From an uncultured Blautia sp. (GTDB taxonomy: Bacteria; Bacillota; Clostridia; Lachnospirales; Lachnospiraceae), in NCBI GenBank assembly GCA_938028845.1, contig CALIZJ010000324.1:1-15663 (forward strand): a stretch of 15,663 bases of DNA, given 5' to 3'. The notes under the pieces are model-generated. The model was not told the origin of the DNA and searched no databases. It was given only the letters and a program-made list of their open reading frames with translations. Shown piece by piece: positions 14,291-15,663 of the stretch (positions within the stretch are counted from its first letter, which is position 1; each line of letters opens with the position of its first letter). The position numbers were made by a program, and so were the translations under genes.

Positions 14291-15355
14291 ATGTCAGTTA
14301 CCATAAAAGACATTGCCAGGGAAACGGGGTTGTCTTTATCTACTATCTCGAAATATCTGAATAATAAAAATATTCAGGAGAAAAATAAAGTCCTGATCGA
14401 GGAGGCAATCAAAAAGCTTGGATACCGCCCGAATCGAATTGCTCAGTCTCTGCGCTCAGAACGGACGATGACCATAGCCATCCTTCAGCCGGACCTGGGA
14501 AATTATTTCTGGGGAGATCTGGTGTTTGGAGTTACCAATTTTTTTGCCCAGTTGGATTATATTGTGATTGAATGTACCTATAATCATGATATTGTCCAGG
14601 AAAAAGAAGTGCTCAATTATCTTGTGGCAAAAAAAGTAGATGGTGTGGTCGTTTTGCCTGTTAACTTAGAAGATACCATGTACTGCCTTCTGCAGGAGGC
14701 AAAGATTCCGGTGGTTGTTTTGGACCAGTATCCCGCATTGGTCGAAAAGTTTCCTGTAGATACGGTCCGCTCGGATAATATAAGCAGCGGAAGGAAGATT
14801 GCCAAGTACTTAATCTCTAAAGGTCATCGGAGAATTGGAATTATGTCTCCGGCGGATTATTCTTCCACTATTGCGGAAAGAATTTCAGGATTTCTGGAAG
14901 AATGCAGGAATTTCGGAGGAATCAATATATCCAGTTCTGCACCGGTGCAGTTTATGGTGACGGATGATGTGGTGATGGGTGTAGCCAAGAAATATTTTGA
15001 GAAAATGATGGATGTAGAGGAGCCGCCTACAGCCATTTATTGTACGAATTACATTGTGGCCATGGGTGTTTTGCTGGGGGCGGAAGATATGGGTATCACA
15101 ATTTCCCAGGATATATCTATTATTTGCTATGATGATGATCCTCTGTTTCGGGTTATGGCTTCGCCTATTACCTGCGTTGCGCAGGATTTAAAGAAATTGG
15201 CTATAGAATCCAGTAAGATACTTTTGAAGCGTATTAATGGAGATTGGTCGGATTTTCCTATTGCAAGGACAGTGGAAGTGTCGTTTCGGGAGAGAGAGTC
15301 AGTGAGAAATTTGGCAGATGTGCAGGCGGAACCAGGAAAGATACACGGGCAGTAA
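14291..15355 (+). CDS. LacI-family transcriptional regulator 2
   Basis: A 354-residue LacI/GalR protein. The DNA-binding domain (VTIKDIARETGLSLSTISKYLNN, hinge PNRIAQSLRS) closely resembles that of the preceding gene, while the sensor domain differs. Sensor landmarks are TIAILQPDLGNYFWGDLVFGV, VDGVVVLPVN, HRRIGIMSPADYSSTIAERISGF, PTAIYCTNYIVAMGVL and SIICYDDDPLFRVMASPITCVAQ. The start has AAAGGGGG 5 nt upstream and follows the previous stop by 12 bp, so the two are co-transcribed. The similar helix-turn-helix of the pair suggests overlapping operator recognition, and the different sensors suggest two inducers (inference). No clear T-run terminator follows its stop. Family call is secure; target and inducer are not known. 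Confidence 0.93.
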   Translation: MSVTIKDIARETGLSLSTISKYLNNKNIQEKNKVLIEEAIKKLGYRPNRIAQSLRSERTMTIAILQPDLGNYFWGDLVFGVTNFFAQLDYIVIECTYNHDIVQEKEVLNYLVAKKVDGVVVLPVNLEDTMYCLLQEAKIPVVVLDQYPALVEKFPVDTVRSDNISSGRKIAKYLISKGHRRIGIMSPADYSSTIAERISGFLEECRNFGGINISSSAPVQFMVTDDVVMGVAKKYFEKMMDVEEPPTAIYCTNYIVAMGVLLGAEDMGITISQDISIICYDDDPLFRVMASPITCVAQDLKKLAIESSKILLKRINGDWSDFPIARTVEVSFRERESVRNLADVQAEPGKIHGQ

Positions 15356-15412
15356 AATGGAAATTTTGATAAATATAAATAGTTCTTTGAAAATTGATAA
15401 TGTGAAACAGGC

Positions 15413-15477
15413 AGGTGAGTGTGCGGTTTTTGGCTGGCAGGAAAAGATAAAGAGGCTGTTGGTATAGGCACTCACCT
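15413..15477. repeat. Long-loop inverted repeat downstream of the regulator pair
   Basis: AGGTGAGTG (15413-15421) is perfectly complementary to CACTCACCT (15469-15477), with a 47-nt intervening region. There is no following T-run, so it is a poor terminator. The 263-bp stretch 15356-15618 contains no credible gene; besides this repeat it holds a small CTCTG/CAGAG hairpin and the A-tracts and promoter of the tRNA. Confidence 0.55.
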
Positions 15478-15495
15478 TGCTCTGTTAAAGCAGAG

Positions 15496-15543
15496 AAAAA
15501 AACAGATAAAAAAATTCGAAAAAAAACAAAAAATTTAAAAAAA
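15496..15543 (+). promoter_or_regulatory. Phased A-tracts / UP element upstream of the tRNA promoter
   Basis: Five A-runs of 6-8 bases are centred near 15499, 15511, 15522, 15530 and 15540, averaging about 10.3 bp apart. They end 4 bp before the -35. Helically phased A-tracts bend DNA and act as UP elements at stable-RNA promoters (known); their role here is inferred. Confidence 0.65.
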
Positions 15544-15547
15544 GGGC

Positions 15548-15576
15548 TTGCATTTTTTTTTAGACTAGTATATAAT
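15548..15576 (+). promoter_or_regulatory. Consensus sigma-A promoter of the tRNA-Gln transcript
   Basis: TTGCAT (15548-15553), exactly 17 bp, then perfect TATAAT (15571-15576). The expected start is near 15583, leaving a 5' leader of about 36 nt before the tRNA. That leader can form a GCAAGC/GCTTGC hairpin (15587-15592, 15604-15609) ahead of the RNase P site. Confidence 0.9.
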
Positions 15577-15618
15577 ACCATTTGTCGCAAGCGAGTAAAT
15601 GAAGCTTGCAGGTAATAA

Positions 15619-15663
15619 AGGGCTATCGCCAAATGGTAAGGCAACGGACTCTGACTCCGTCAT
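15619..15663 (+). tRNA. trnQ: tRNA-Gln (anticodon CUG), 3' part outside window
   Basis: The first 45 nt of a tRNA. The acceptor 5' strand is AGGGCTA (15619-15625), and the D arm is GCC...GGC with loop AAATGGTAA. The anticodon stem ACGGA/TCCGT encloses loop CTCTGAC with anticodon CTG at 15651-15653. The layout matches bacterial tRNA-Gln, which reads CAG codons with this anticodon. The T arm and acceptor 3' strand are beyond the edge. It may be the first gene of a tRNA cluster. Confidence 0.92.

Noticed and set aside
1..15663. CRISPR arrays, insertion sequences or phage genes
   Set aside because: No regularly spaced repeats, transposase or integrase motifs were seen on either strand.

Overview
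The window reads as chromosome from an anaerobic, spore-forming Firmicute. A gut Lachnospiraceae member (Blautia/Ruminococcus/Dorea-like) is the best guess. The reasons are a SpoVT homologue, strong AGGAGG-type ribosome binding sites, moderate GC, CUT1 sugar ABC genes without a local ATPase, and clustered GH29 fucosidases. Genus-level placement is inference.

Layout. (a) 1-3430 is housekeeping or sporulation DNA: a truncated hemolysin III/TrhA-type membrane protein (minus), spoVT (plus), an M15 D,D-peptidase-like gene (minus) and nicotinate phosphoribosyltransferase pncB (minus). A terminator-like hairpin lies between pncB and the M15 gene. (b) 3431-5329 holds an AT-rich intergenic region with a perfect 18-bp palindrome, a xylulokinase-like FGGY kinase, and a strong terminator. 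(c) 5330-10058 is a carbohydrate-import operon: substrate-binding protein, two permeases and a first GH29 alpha-L-fucosidase. It is driven by a near-consensus promoter whose spacer contains a LacI-type operator; a second copy of that operator lies just past the start point and a related site lies 105 bp upstream. (d) 10059-10242 is a gene-free stretch with two large inverted repeats. (e) 10243-13052 holds two further, more divergent GH29 genes. (f) 13053-15355 holds two tandem LacI-family regulators. (g) 15356-15663 has no gene until the 5' part of a tRNA-Gln(CUG), which is preceded by phased A-tracts and a consensus promoter.

How it fits together. None of the three GH29 enzymes has a signal peptide. 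The likely scheme is that fucosylated oligosaccharides are captured outside, imported intact by the ABC transporter (energised by an ATPase encoded elsewhere), and defucosylated in the cytoplasm by three enzymes of different linkage preference. One or both LacI proteins probably repress the import operon through the ACGT-centred operators. The kinase may feed a released sugar into central metabolism, but L-fucose isomerase and aldolase genes are not in the window.

Most notable points: the operator arrangement; a substrate-binding protein without a lipobox cysteine; a GH29 with Gln where its neighbours have the putative acid/base Glu; an uncharacterised two-hairpin element between the fucosidase genes; and a ribosome binding site buried in a terminator stem upstream of the M15 peptidase gene.
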